From contig NZ_CAJZCD010000004.1 in assembly GCF_914768045.1 (NCBI RefSeq), forward strand, positions 1-64,000: 64,000 nucleotides of DNA. Reading direction: 5' to 3'. This DNA comes from Snodgrassella communis (GTDB taxonomy: Bacteria; Pseudomonadota; Gammaproteobacteria; Burkholderiales; Neisseriaceae). The notes beneath the pieces were generated by a model. That model was given only the letters and a program-made list of their open reading frames with translations. It made no database searches and was not told where the DNA came from. Made by a program: the position numbers and the translations under genes. Positions 1-8,499 of the stretch are shown here, piece after piece; the first letter of the stretch is position 1, and every line of letters begins with the position of its first letter.

Positions 1-93
1 TATTGGTACAATCATAAACGGTTACATTCGTCGTTGGGCTATTTGCCTCCGGTAGAATTTAACAAACGGCTACCCCTTAATTTTGTTGTTTGA
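1..93 (+). pseudogene. IS3-family transposase, C-terminal end (cut by window edge)
   Basis: Frame 1 is open from the first base to a TGA at 91-93 and encodes the last 30 residues of a transposase. The piece YNHKRLHSSLGYLPPVEF is the typical C-terminal signature of IS3-family OrfB (rve integrase) proteins. The rest lies outside the window, so whether the gene is intact cannot be judged. A degenerate copy of the same C-terminus and IS end lies at 52466-52590 on the other strand, which supports the assignment and helps locate the IS end near base 111. Confidence 0.85.
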
Positions 94-111
94 ATAGGTG
101 TTGCCATTCCA
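94..111 (+). mobile_element. Right terminal end of the IS3-family element
   Basis: Bases after the transposase stop match the degenerate copy at 52466-52483 (opposite strand) up to a terminal CCA, after which the two loci diverge. IS3-family elements usually end in CA, so the IS boundary is placed at about base 111. Only one end is visible, so no target duplication can be checked. Confidence 0.55.
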
Positions 112-298
112 CTGGTTTTAAATAAGATATGCCATTAGCAATAGTATGGGAAATATTGTTATTAAATTCCTCATCTATCGACAAACCAAAGTGCGTAAGC
201 TCAAAACCATAAACACAAATATAAGTAAAAAATGCGACCAGAAAAACCAACATCGCAATCTGGTATTTGTCATTCTGGCTAGTCTCAACATACTGCAT
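112..298 (-). pseudogene. N-terminal fragment of a membrane glucosyltransferase-like (GtrII) protein, cut by the IS
   Basis: From an ATG at 298 the minus strand encodes about 62 host residues before running into the IS end; the frame then continues to a chance stop at 77 inside the IS. Visible features are one hydrophobic membrane segment (about residues 15-32) followed by YGFELTHFGLSIDEE. That resembles the start of GtrII-type glucosyltransferases, which modify O-antigen or other surface glycans using a lipid-linked sugar. All later membrane segments are missing, so this is a dead fragment. The family call rests on a short motif. Confidence 0.45.
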
Positions 299-560
299 TC
301 AGCATCGCCTTAGTTAAAATAAAACTTATGGTTTGATGATATATATTGCACAGACTTGCTTAACATAAGCATAAAAATTCTGTGCATAAACTAAAGCTTA
401 TTTTTCCAATACAAAATTATATTCTAAATTTTATGGTGTAAATTATCAAAACAGCACGTTACGGCTAGCGTACCGCTTGTGGATAACAAAGAATGCACAA
501 GGTTAGCGCTGTTTCCTTCTCCCTTAATAGAAAGCCTTGCCCCCCAGTGCCATAAGTATC
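299..560. other. AT-rich intergenic stretch with an inverted repeat
   Basis: No convincing gene. Bases 347-354 (TGCACAGA) and 379-386 (TCTGTGCA) form an 8-bp perfect inverted repeat around a 24-base loop, with no T run behind it. The rest looks like ordinary AT-rich spacer. Confidence 0.4.
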
Positions 561-598
561 TATTAGCAACGCATAGCGATTAGACAGGTCGGTTGAAA

Positions 599-649
599 AT
601 TTGCACGGTTGCAAACCCGTCAATGACGTTTGGTCATGGCGGGTTTTTA
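599..649 (+). terminator. Tandem hairpins ending in a T run (strong terminator)
   Basis: A small hairpin (TTTGCA / TGCAAA, about 599-613) is followed directly by a larger one with arms AAACCCG (613-619) and CGGGTTT (640-646), partly extended inward, then a T run. This is a good intrinsic terminator on the plus strand. No protein gene on this strand runs into it, so it may end a small RNA or a transcript coming from the IS. Confidence 0.65.
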
Positions 650-810
650 TGTATTTATTATATATAAGACTGATTGAAATTCTTAAGAAAATTTATTTAT
701 TTATAAATAGTATATAAATGACTTATCTAAAATTAATTTATGTAGAATAACGGTAAATTTAGTTTTGTGTAGCGCTTGAAATTTGTCAATATATATTGAA
801 GGAAGAAGAA

Positions 811-3800
811 ATGGGAAAGAAAGCTCGATTAAAAAGGGAACGTAGAGAAAATCAAGAAAAAAATATATTTAAAACAATGATTCAACAAAAAGAAGATATT
901 CAATTCGTATCAAGTATTAATAAAATGAAATTATTATTCAGACAATATAAACTTTTAGATATAGCATTGGCGATTAGTGTATCAGAACTGTGGCCAATGA
1001 ATGTTACGAGTCCCGCCAAACATGCATTGGCTTGGTCGATATTACTGGAACTATCCGAAGATGAAGTAGAGGCAAAATCTATTTCAGACTACAAAGAATT
1101 TAGCTTTTTCCTTACTGAGCTTTATAAAATATGGCCTGAATTTCCATCTTTAGAAGACTACTCTCTTCAAGCTGATTGGGGGCAAATTAAGGTACGTCTT
1201 GGTTCGGAATTTGTGCCTATTTTCTATGGTAGTGATCTTAATCGTGTGCCGGATTTTATTGAATCATTTCGGATCAGTTTTGCAGATAACCCTGAGGCAT
1301 TGGCAGATATGGATCTTGTCATTGCCATTCAAAGCTATATGATTAATTCCTTTGATGGTTTTGCTAATGTGGATGTCTCCCAACCAGAAAAAGGATATGT
1401 TGAAGTGCCGCCGAAAAATTTCTGGTATTCATGTACTAAAGCACTGGTACAAACAAGACAGGAAATAAATAAATGGGTCAATGAAAACAGTGACAAGTTA
1501 ATAACATCATTTGGCACTTCCTATAAAGATTTAACTCAAAAAAAATTTGTTAATAATTTTCTTGAAGGTTTTATTGTACCTTATATATTTTTGTCAACAG
1601 ATGAGCTGTTAATCCCGATATCAGTACGCCAATTACCGGGTAAAATAATTGATTACTGGGCAAATAAAAACATAAATAACAGTTCTTATTTACCCCATAT
1701 AAAAATTGCTGAGTTTTTAGATAAACGTTTCGCAGATGTTTATGGGTGTAGAGAACCAATTTTTATACAAATTGATAAAGAAATTATTTCAGATTTAAGA
1801 ATTAGTTGTGTTGTCGGGGGAGAGAACCTATTGCATTTAATCTGTTATTGTAAACATAATTTTTATCAGGCTGCTGTAAATGCAACAAACAAAATTTATA
1901 TAAAGTTGCAAAAAGAAGCAGAAATATTTTTTATATTATCAAATAACCAAATAATAAACTTAAAGGAAATCGGTAAATCAAAATATTGTGTGGATGATAT
2001 TCGTATTACACTGGTTTTGGAACAAAAAAAATTAGGTAGATCTTCTGTGGATATACCTCAAGAACCGGCACAATTTTTACCATTAGCTGATTTTATTTCA
2101 ATTTATGATTCAATAAAAACAATAGATGAAATCGAACAGTTAATGCAATATATACATGATAGGTTTGATGAATCAGATTCAGTCACGCAAATGTACAATC
2201 GACTATTATCTAAAGTAGACTGGTATGCTAGCTTTTGTTTTTCTAAAAATATTTCATGTGATGATTATTTTTCTGAATACAATATAAATTTAGTTAGCCC
2301 TTGTTGGGGAAATTATTGGCGATTTAAAAAGTTAGCTCAATTTTGGCATGAAGCACCAGAAAGATTTCCGGACAATGAATTAACTTGGGAAATAACAAGA
2401 AATCAAATATGGTCAATAAATAAAACAGATGCCATAAAAGGATTAGTATCTTTTTGGAAACCTTTTTATGCCTATTCTACAAATGTGGGTACTTGTACAG
2501 TACAAGCCATGTATAATTTAAAAGAAATGGTAAACATAGCAAATTTAGAAATTCACGGTTATTTTGCTTATTTGATAATCAATGTAATTACTCAAAACAG
2601 AGATTTATTAGTTAAGATGCCTTTTATGCAACAAAAACATATAGTTTTTGAATGTAAAGCAGATAAAAGATATTTGCGTAATTTTAAATTACATGAAGAA
2701 GCAATATATAAAAATGATAAACTGCTTTCTCAAGTAAGATTAATTGATGGGAATAAATATCTTTTAGTGTTTAATCCTAAAGTATTGTATTTTAACTCAA
2801 TAAATATTAATAATAATTCTTTTGAAATTAGATGTTTATTGGAGTTGCTAAAGAAATGCCATGAACAAAAAAAGATGAAATTAGCTGAAAATTTCATTAC
2901 TTTGATTACTGAACAGGCCTCAAAACCACAAAAACTTCAATTTTCAAAGTTTATACATGATGTTGAAGTTCCAATTAATGATTTAACTGTTTTGATTACT
3001 GAACAGGATATGATTCAGGTTAAACGAAAAATTGCTAATACACTATTCAGTAAGGGTTTGAAACCTGGAAGATACCAAGCAGATGAAGCTAAACCAAAAA
3101 TAAAAGCTATCTGTGATTATTTAAAAAGAAGTATCGAATCAATGTTACAATCATTCAATAAAGAATCATTAATTATCAGGTGTATTGAACAATTAAATGC
3201 TGCTCTAGTAGTTGAAAATACAAAGCTTTTGAATATAACACAAGATTTGTTATATTCGAAAGAAGATAATGGCGTAAAAATAGCAGATAGTATCAGAACC
3301 AAAAATTTAATTTCAGCAGTACGTTATAGATATCTATTAGAAAAAGTAGTTAGTTTACATATACAAGGCCAAATCAGGGTAACTGATGATGCTTTGCGAG
3401 AGTTATATTGTTATGTTTATATTTATTTTTCTTTTAATTCTGCCAGTGATGTTTTACATCATAGCATTGCTGATGGTGGACTGATTATAAGTGAGGATTA
3501 TATTCCAAATGTTTTTTTTATAAATAATTTTGAAAATGATATGTCTAAATTTCAGCAAGAGCATACTAAAAATTTATTAGGTTTGGGTGTTAATACTGAC
3601 GATAACATAAGTGGTTTAAATGCTGATTTGATTGACAATAATGAATTTAATCAATTATATCGAAATGAATTGGGCTTTGAATATTGGAAATTATTATTTG
3701 TTTTAATTATATTGACTCAACCACAACGGCATGGTTTAAGCCAAAAGATAGATTTAGTTTATAATTCTAGTTTAGAAAATTTATTAATTACTCTTCAAAA

Positions 3801-4593
3801 GTATATAAATTCAATTACAGAAGAAGAAGCGCGCACAATTGTTGAATTTTTAACCTTACCTGAAACTAAAATTCTTCAGTTAAGTAGTAAAAATCATAAT
3901 GAAAATGAAGTACCGTATTGGGAGTATAATAAACGGCCTTATCGACATTCACTCAGACCATTAGTCTATTTTAATAACAAATTTTATTGGGGCGCTGAAT
4001 TAACTTATCGTACCCTGCAAATATGGCGAAACAATTTACACAATGGCTTCCTGCCAGCAGATTTCAACTGGCCTAATATTAAACGATATGTAAATGGTAT
4101 TAAAGTTGAGCTAGAAAAGAAACTGGAAAAACACACTATTGAAATATTTAAGAGATATACGCAATATGTTGTAGGTGGTTTAGATTTTTACGACAGGTTT
4201 AAAGCTGAAAGATTTGATGATGTGGGCGATTTTGATGGACTGGCGTATTGGCCAGAGATAAATGTTTTAGTATATGCTGAATGTAAATATATCAAACCAG
4301 TTTTTGTTATAAAAGATAGTCGCCGCTTACGCGATGAAATATTTGGAAGTAAAAAAGATGCACATATGAAGAAAATCGCCAAACGGCGCGCATTTGTTCA
4401 GAAAAATAGACAGCGTATGCTTGAGTTGCTTGGATGGCCTGTTTCTGAAAAACCAGAGATTAATATAGAATTATATATTAGTAAGGATTTACATTTTTGG
4501 ATGGTTGCTCCACCTGATGATGTACCAACTAAATTTGTCTGTATCGAAAAATTAGATAGTTGGATTAAAACTCATATTTTAAATCAAGATTAA
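811..4593 (+). CDS. Very large AT-rich orphan protein with C-terminal PD-(D/E)XK-like nuclease signature
   Basis: I do not recognise this 1260-residue protein. The ATG at 811 is preferred over a TTG at 796 because GAAGGAAG lies just upstream of it. The N-terminus is strongly basic (MGKKARLKRERREN) and there is no signal peptide, clear membrane segment or P-loop. Near the C-terminus, GDFDG (D1140, D1142) is followed by AECKY (E1157, K1159), the D...ExK spacing of PD-(D/E)XK nucleases, and then by a basic helix rich in K and R. The rest appears alpha-helical and divergent. The gene is far more AT-rich than its neighbours, stands alone, and lies beside an IS end, which suggests horizontal acquisition. 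A role in defence against phage or plasmids is an inference from architecture and context only. It ends at a bidirectional terminator shared with glmS. Confidence 0.85.
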   Translation: MGKKARLKRERRENQEKNIFKTMIQQKEDIQFVSSINKMKLLFRQYKLLDIALAISVSELWPMNVTSPAKHALAWSILLELSEDEVEAKSISDYKEFSFFLTELYKIWPEFPSLEDYSLQADWGQIKVRLGSEFVPIFYGSDLNRVPDFIESFRISFADNPEALADMDLVIAIQSYMINSFDGFANVDVSQPEKGYVEVPPKNFWYSCTKALVQTRQEINKWVNENSDKLITSFGTSYKDLTQKKFVNNFLEGFIVPYIFLSTDELLIPISVRQLPGKIIDYWANKNINNSSYLPHIKIAEFLDKRFADVYGCREPIFIQIDKEIISDLRISCVVGGENLLHLICYCKHNFYQAAVNATNKIYIKLQKEAEIFFILSNNQIINLKEIGKSKYCVDDIRITLVLEQKKLGRSSVDIPQEPAQFLPLADFISIYDSIKTIDEIEQLMQYIHDRFDESDSVTQMYNRLLSKVDWYASFCFSKNISCDDYFSEYNINLVSPCWGNYWRFKKLAQFWHEAPERFPDNELTWEITRNQIWSINKTDAIKGLVSFWKPFYAYSTNVGTCTVQAMYNLKEMVNIANLEIHGYFAYLIINVITQNRDLLVKMPFMQQKHIVFECKADKRYLRNFKLHEEAIYKNDKLLSQVRLIDGNKYLLVFNPKVLYFNSININNNSFEIRCLLELLKKCHEQKKMKLAENFITLITEQASKPQKLQFSKFIHDVEVPINDLTVLITEQDMIQVKRKIANTLFSKGLKPGRYQADEAKPKIKAICDYLKRSIESMLQSFNKESLIIRCIEQLNAALVVENTKLLNITQDLLYSKEDNGVKIADSIRTKNLISAVRYRYLLEKVVSLHIQGQIRVTDDALRELYCYVYIYFSFNSASDVLHHSIADGGLIISEDYIPNVFFINNFENDMSKFQQEHTKNLLGLGVNTDDNISGLNADLIDNNEFNQLYRNELGFEYWKLLFVLIILTQPQRHGLSQKIDLVYNSSLENLLITLQKYINSITEEEARTIVEFLTLPETKILQLSSKNHNENEVPYWEYNKRPYRHSLRPLVYFNNKFYWGAELTYRTLQIWRNNLHNGFLPADFNWPNIKRYVNGIKVELEKKLEKHTIEIFKRYTQYVVGGLDFYDRFKAERFDDVGDFDGLAYWPEINVLVYAECKYIKPVFVIKDSRRLRDEIFGSKKDAHMKKIAKRRAFVQKNRQRMLELLGWPVSEKPEINIELYISKDLHFWMVAPPDDVPTKFVCIEKLDSWIKTHILNQD

Positions 4594-4661
4594 TTTAGTA
4601 TATTTTAAATCTGGATTAAATATATCTTAATTTAAACTTTAAATATTTGTTAAGTTAATTT

Positions 4662-4706
4662 TAAAAACCCAGTGATGTTTTTAAAGGCATCACTGGATTT
4701 TTTATA
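4662..4706. terminator. Bidirectional intrinsic terminator between the orphan gene and glmS
   Basis: A 9-bp perfect stem (CCAGTGATG at 4669-4677, CATCACTGG at 4688-4696) has T runs on the plus side and A runs on the other side, so it can stop transcription from both converging genes. Confidence 0.85.
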
Positions 4707-4736
4707 TTTCAATAAATTGTGATGAGAAAGTAATAC

Positions 4737-6578
4737 CTACTCCACTGTCACCGATTTCGCCAGATTGCGCGGTTTATCCACATCGGTGCCACGTGCCAGT
4801 GCGGTGTGGTAGGCCAGTAGCTGTACGGGTATGGTGTGGACGATTGGGGAGAGTACGCCCATATGGCGCGGGGTGCGGATGATGTGGACGCCTGCGCCGG
4901 CGGTGAATTCGCTGTCAAGGTCGGTGAAGACGAAGAGTTCGCCGCCGCGTGCTGCTACTTCTTGCATGTTGGCTTTGACTTTTTCCAGCAGGCTGTCGTT
5001 GGGCGCAATGACGACGACGGGCATGTTCTGGTCTACCAGTGCCAGTGGGCCGTGCTTGAGTTCGCCGGCGGGATAGGCTTCGGCGTGGATGTAGGTGATT
5101 TCTTTGAGTTTCAGTGCGCCTTCAAGGGCGATGGGATAGTGGATGCCGCGTCCCAGGAAGAGGGCGTTGTTTTTGGCGGCAAACTGGTTTGCCCAGCTGG
5201 CGATTTGCGGTTCGAGGTTGAGTACGTGTTGTACGCTGCCGGGCAGCAGGCGCAGTTCGCTGGTGTATTGTTCTTCTTCTGCAGGGGTAACCAGTCCGCG
5301 CATTTTGCCCAGTGTTACAGCTAAGCCAAACAGGGCTACTAGCTGGGTGGTAAAGGCTTTGGTGGAGGCTACGCCGATTTCGGCGCCGGCACGGGTATAC
5401 AGTACCAGTTCGCTTTCGCGCGGCAGGGCGGATTCCATGACGTTGCAGATGGACAGGCTGTGCTGTATGCCAAGTGATTTGGCATATTTGAGTGCTTCCA
5501 TGGTGTCGAGGGTTTCGCCGGACTGGGAGATGGTGATGATGAGTTGCTCGGGGTCGGCGATGACTTTGCGGTAGCGGTATTCGCTGGCAATTTCGACATC
5601 GGTGGGTATCTGGGCGATGGCTTCGAGCCAGTAGCGCGCGGTAAGGGCGGCATAGTAGGAGGTGCCGCAGGCAAGGATTTTGATGCTGCGGATGCGCTCG
5701 AAGATGCTGGCGGCGCTGGCGCCAAAGTTTTCTGGCTCAAAGCCGCCAACGAGAAATACTTCGGCGGTGTCGGTGATGGCTTTGGGCTGTTCGTGGATTT
5801 CTTTTTGCATGAAGTGGCTGTATAGCCCCAGTTCGAGAGAGGCGAGTGACAGCTCGGACATTTTGATTTCGCGCTGTGCTGGCTGGTTGTGTTTGTCGAG
5901 CAGGGTGTCGATACCTTGTGTGGACAGCTGGGCGATGTCGCCATCTTCGAGGAAGACGACGCGACGGGTATAGGCGATAACGGCGGAGACGTCGGAGGCG
6001 ATAAAGCTTTCGTTTTCACCCAGTGCTACTAACAGGGGGCAGCCCATGCGTGCAGCGATGAGTTGGTCGGGGTTGTCTTTGGCGATAACGCCGATGGCGT
6101 AGGCACCCTGAAAGCGTTGGCACGCGGTCTGTACGGCCTGAAACAGGTTGCCGCTGCTGGTGTGGGTGTATTCGTAATGAATGCTGTGGGCAATGACTTC
6201 GGTGTCGGTCTGTGAGGTGAATTCATAGCCCAGTGCTTGGAGGCGGCTGCGTTCGGCTTCGAAGTTTTCGATGATGCCGTTGTGGACGATGGCAATCTGG
6301 TCGTTGGAGATATGCGGGTGGGCGTTGGGTTCGGTAACGCCGCCGTGGGTAGCCCAGCGGGTATGGCCGATGCCAAGGCAGCCTTTGAGGCCGGCGGCCT
6401 GTGCGGCTTCTTCCATGAGTTTGACGCGGCCGACGCGGCGCACGCGTTCGATGCTATTTGGTGTCCATACGGCGATGCCTGAGGAGTCATAACCGCGATA
6501 TTCCAGTCGTTCAAGACCGCTGGTAAGAAATTCTACTACGTTATTCTGAGCGCGAATGGCGCCGACTATGCCACACAT
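4737..6578 (-). CDS. glmS: Glutamine--fructose-6-phosphate aminotransferase (isomerizing)
   Basis: GlmS makes glucosamine-6-phosphate from fructose-6-phosphate and glutamine, the first step towards UDP-GlcNAc for peptidoglycan and LPS; it acts in the cytoplasm. The 613-residue protein starts MCGIVGAI, exposing the catalytic Cys2 of the N-terminal glutaminase domain. Two sugar-isomerase (SIS) domains follow, with CGTSYYAA and SQSGETLDT, and the C-terminus ends in the conserved AKSVTVE. Length is typical of the family. AAGGA lies 7 bases upstream of the start. glmU, a later enzyme of the same pathway, is about 5 kb away on the same strand. I see no ribozyme in the leader. Confidence 0.97.
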   Translation of the reverse strand: MCGIVGAIRAQNNVVEFLTSGLERLEYRGYDSSGIAVWTPNSIERVRRVGRVKLMEEAAQAAGLKGCLGIGHTRWATHGGVTEPNAHPHISNDQIAIVHNGIIENFEAERSRLQALGYEFTSQTDTEVIAHSIHYEYTHTSSGNLFQAVQTACQRFQGAYAIGVIAKDNPDQLIAARMGCPLLVALGENESFIASDVSAVIAYTRRVVFLEDGDIAQLSTQGIDTLLDKHNQPAQREIKMSELSLASLELGLYSHFMQKEIHEQPKAITDTAEVFLVGGFEPENFGASAASIFERIRSIKILACGTSYYAALTARYWLEAIAQIPTDVEIASEYRYRKVIADPEQLIITISQSGETLDTMEALKYAKSLGIQHSLSICNVMESALPRESELVLYTRAGAEIGVASTKAFTTQLVALFGLAVTLGKMRGLVTPAEEEQYTSELRLLPGSVQHVLNLEPQIASWANQFAAKNNALFLGRGIHYPIALEGALKLKEITYIHAEAYPAGELKHGPLALVDQNMPVVVIAPNDSLLEKVKANMQEVAARGGELFVFTDLDSEFTAGAGVHIIRTPRHMGVLSPIVHTIPVQLLAYHTALARGTDVDKPRNLAKSVTVE

Positions 6579-6977
6579 GGTTTATCCTTTTGCTACGAAC
6601 AGGCTGAGTGGTGCGGATGCGGGGTTATGGTGAGACGGGCTATGCTGTTGCTGGTTATGGGCTAATGCAGCAGTGGTAGTCTGTCTGGTGTGCATCGCGG
6701 CGCCTGTTGATGCTGTTTCTATTTTGTTTGAGAAGATGATTGTAATGGAAATGACTGGTTTGCACAGTAGTGTTTGTTAATGGTGGCTGATGCTAAGCGG
6801 TAGGTATGGCTATGTTGATGTTTTGTGGTTGTGGGTATTTTGAATAAATTATCTTTATTTATCAAATGCGTTATTTTTGTGCTGCTGTGTTGCCAGTTAT
6901 TTGTTCTGGTTAATATGGATTTGACATTGATTTATGCTGTCACGTTGCTAATGTGTTTTGACTTAGATAGGGGGTAG
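6579..6977. other. Intergenic region between glmS and feoC
   Basis: About 400 bases without a supportable gene. It must hold the glmS promoter on the minus strand, but no convincing -35/-10 pair could be picked out by eye. Confidence 0.4.
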
Positions 6978-7259
6978 TCAGGTGCTGTGATTAATTGGGT
7001 TGATGGGGATGGTTGTATGTGGGCTGGTGGTGATTTGATAGATTTTTTTTACGCCGTCGGGGCAGGCGATGCAGTCGCTGCATTTGTTCTGGTTACAGGC
7101 GGGCTGGCTGGGGGTAAGCTGGCGAATGGTGCCTTTTCTGAGCCAGAAAGCGAGCATTTGCTCCATGGCACTTTCCTGTACTTGAAAATGGCGCGCTAAA
7201 TCTTGCAGGCTAGCCTGTCCGATGGTGTGGAGGTAATCGCGAATGGCGGTGATGAGCAT
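6978..7259 (-). CDS. feoC: FeoC-like Fe-S winged-helix regulator
   Basis: FeoC is a small winged-helix protein thought to regulate or stabilise the FeoB iron transporter. The 93-residue version starting at the ATG at 7259 (with AGAGGA upstream) is preferred over a longer frame whose N-terminus does not look like the family. Residues 1-50 form a helix-turn-helix (ITAIRDYLHTIGQASLQDLA). Further on, CNQNKCSDCIAC supplies four clustered cysteines, fitting an Fe-S site. It lies downstream of feoAB on the same strand but is separated from feoB by about 1.2 kb of plasmid-derived debris, so it may no longer be co-transcribed. Confidence 0.8.
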   Translation of the reverse strand: MLITAIRDYLHTIGQASLQDLARHFQVQESAMEQMLAFWLRKGTIRQLTPSQPACNQNKCSDCIACPDGVKKIYQITTSPHTTIPINPINHST

Positions 7260-7403
7260 GTGCTGGTAATCCTCTGGTGGGTGGTTCCTGTTGGTTGAGC
7301 TGTTGAATATTGAATAAATAGATAGTGATGATGGGGAAAATATCACTATTTGTTTGGGTAAAAATGTCCATACTATTGCAAACACTTTACAAGGTGTAAG
7401 TAA

Positions 7404-7568
7404 CTTATTGCTAATGGCTACTCTATTGATATAAATCTGATAGCCCGAAACATTAACGGGGTTGTTAAGGTTGGTGCTCTGAAGCAGTTAGATGCCTTTA
7501 CTATCATTACCCATCTGGCAGCCACAGAACGGGCTTTAAATGCCGTTGGTGGCTATCTTGAAAGCTGA
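7404..7568 (+). pseudogene. Plasmid mobilisation protein MobC, C-terminal remnant
   Basis: A plus-strand reading frame of about 54 codons, opened by a stop at 7401, encodes INLIARNINGVVKVG followed by ALKQLDAFTIITHLAATERA and GGYLES. This is the C-terminal region of MobC/MbeC-type relaxosome accessory proteins, which help the relaxase nick oriT of mobilisable plasmids. The N-terminus is absent. The stop at 7566-7568 lies two bases before the ATG of the MobA remnant, the tight spacing seen in mobilisation operons. Confidence 0.7.
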
Positions 7569-7570
7569 TT

Positions 7571-7690
7571 ATGATTGTTCAGTTTTTTAATCGAGGAAAA
7601 GGTGGCGCAGCTGGATCCGTTAATTATTTGCTGGGGCGTGACCGCTGCAGGGAGGGCGCTAAGCTATTGCGAGGTAATGCCGATGAGTAG
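7571..7690 (+). pseudogene. MobA/MbeA-type relaxase, N-terminal remnant
   Basis: Thirty-nine codons from an ATG at 7571 read MIVQFFNRGKGGAAGS, then VNYLLGRDRCREGAKLLRGN. This matches the N-terminus of MbeA/MobA relaxases of ColE1-type plasmids (MIVKF..RGKGG...YLLGR.R.REGA.LLRGN pattern). A TAG at 7688-7690 ends it about 40 residues in, before the catalytic histidine region, so no functional relaxase remains. With the MobC piece it shows that a mobilisable plasmid once integrated between feoC and feoB. Confidence 0.8.
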
Positions 7691-7713
7691 GTGGTGTCTG
7701 TCAGATTAGGTTT

Positions 7714-7774
7714 GAGCTAGTACAGCTAAACAATGAAAAAAATCCAAACGGGCTTTTTTTAGCTGTACTGGCTC
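7714..7774. repeat. 15-bp imperfect inverted repeat (possible terminator or element end)
   Basis: GAGCTAGTACAGCTA (7714-7728) pairs with TAGCTGTACTGGCTC (7760-7774) with one mismatch, enclosing A- and T-rich runs. It lies between the mobilisation remnant and the convergent small gene at 7779-8084, so it could terminate both. Confidence 0.6.
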
Positions 7775-7778
7775 ATTA

Positions 7779-8084
7779 TTATTCTTGTTCTATATGCTTT
7801 TTTGTACAAGGAGGAAAGCACCATGTTAATTGTTCTTTAACCTCTTCAAGTGCATTAGAGAAATCAGTTGTTTGTAGATATGATGGTCTCAATTCAGGAT
7901 TTAAGCTATAAACAAGAGCAGATATATTAGAAATATTGTGTATGGCCTCAGCACATAGGCTAACGGTTATATCTGGGAAAAATTGATGTTCATGGCGAAG
8001 AGCAAATGCAAAAGCATTTATTGCCTGCATAAGCTCATCAGCTTTTTTTTCAATCTCGATCAACTGTGTTTCTTGTTTATTCAT
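7779..8084 (-). CDS. Small hypothetical protein in plasmid-derived island
   Basis: A 101-residue acidic protein that I do not recognise. It starts MNKQETQLIEIEKKADELMQ and is predicted mostly helical, without signal peptide or membrane segment. It is more AT-rich than the neighbouring feo genes and sits in the integrated plasmid debris. Its ATG is 6 bases after the stop of another minus-strand frame (8091-8195), as in a toxin-immunity or similar gene pair, but that link is speculative. The ribosome binding site is weak. Confidence 0.55.
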   Translation of the reverse strand: MNKQETQLIEIEKKADELMQAINAFAFALRHEHQFFPDITVSLCAEAIHNISNISALVYSLNPELRPSYLQTTDFSNALEEVKEQLTWCFPPCTKKHIEQE

Positions 8085-8090
8085 AATCCA

Positions 8091-8195
8091 TTACCAATGA
8101 TGATTCGCGGCACTTTCTGGTAAGTCAAAAATTCCATTTTGACCTTGGTAGTACCTAAATGCTGCATGGTATTGATGATAGGCTATATATAGTGA
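8091..8195 (-). pseudogene. C-terminal remnant of an unknown protein upstream of the small gene
   Basis: A minus-strand frame bounded by stops encodes AYHQYHAAFRYYQGQNG followed by IFDLPESAANHHW and a TAA at 8091-8093. It has no start of its own, and the low-complexity-free, protein-like sequence suggests the tail of a longer lost gene. Its spacing of 6 bases to the next ATG hints at a former two-gene unit. Family unknown. Confidence 0.35.
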
Positions 8196-8499
8196 TTAAT
8201 TTTGAACGCTGTTCAATATCGAATCTTCAATATCAAATGCCGCTGTTGGGTTCTTCTGGAAGGTTAGCGCACAATGATGTTTAAGTCAGCTCATGCCTTA
8301 TCTGTCCATTTGACTTGCATTTTTCAGCTCAGTTAGTAACTCGGTTCGGCGATGCGAAGCAATGGTAATTACTTCATTATGTGTATGTCATGTTTTGCTT
8401 TTCAGTGCAGCGTCAACTTTTTAGTTAGCCACTGGCTATGGTCATCGGTCTGCTGTTGAGTGTCAATATGTTTGATAGTTGGTAAAAATAGTTTGCTAT
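8196..8499. other. Intergenic debris between plasmid remnant and feoB
   Basis: No intact gene. Short open stretches exist on the minus strand (for example about 25 codons ending near 8303 that read HRRTELLTELKNASQMDR), but none has a start or a recognised family. It looks like further decayed accessory DNA. Confidence 0.35.

Noticed and set aside
5143-5574. 143-codon plus-strand frame antisense to glmS
   Set aside because: Antisense shadow without protein-like features.
4831-6514. Several long open frames on both strands inside glmS
   Set aside because: They are shadow frames of a GC-rich real gene, overlap glmS completely and have no family-like motifs.
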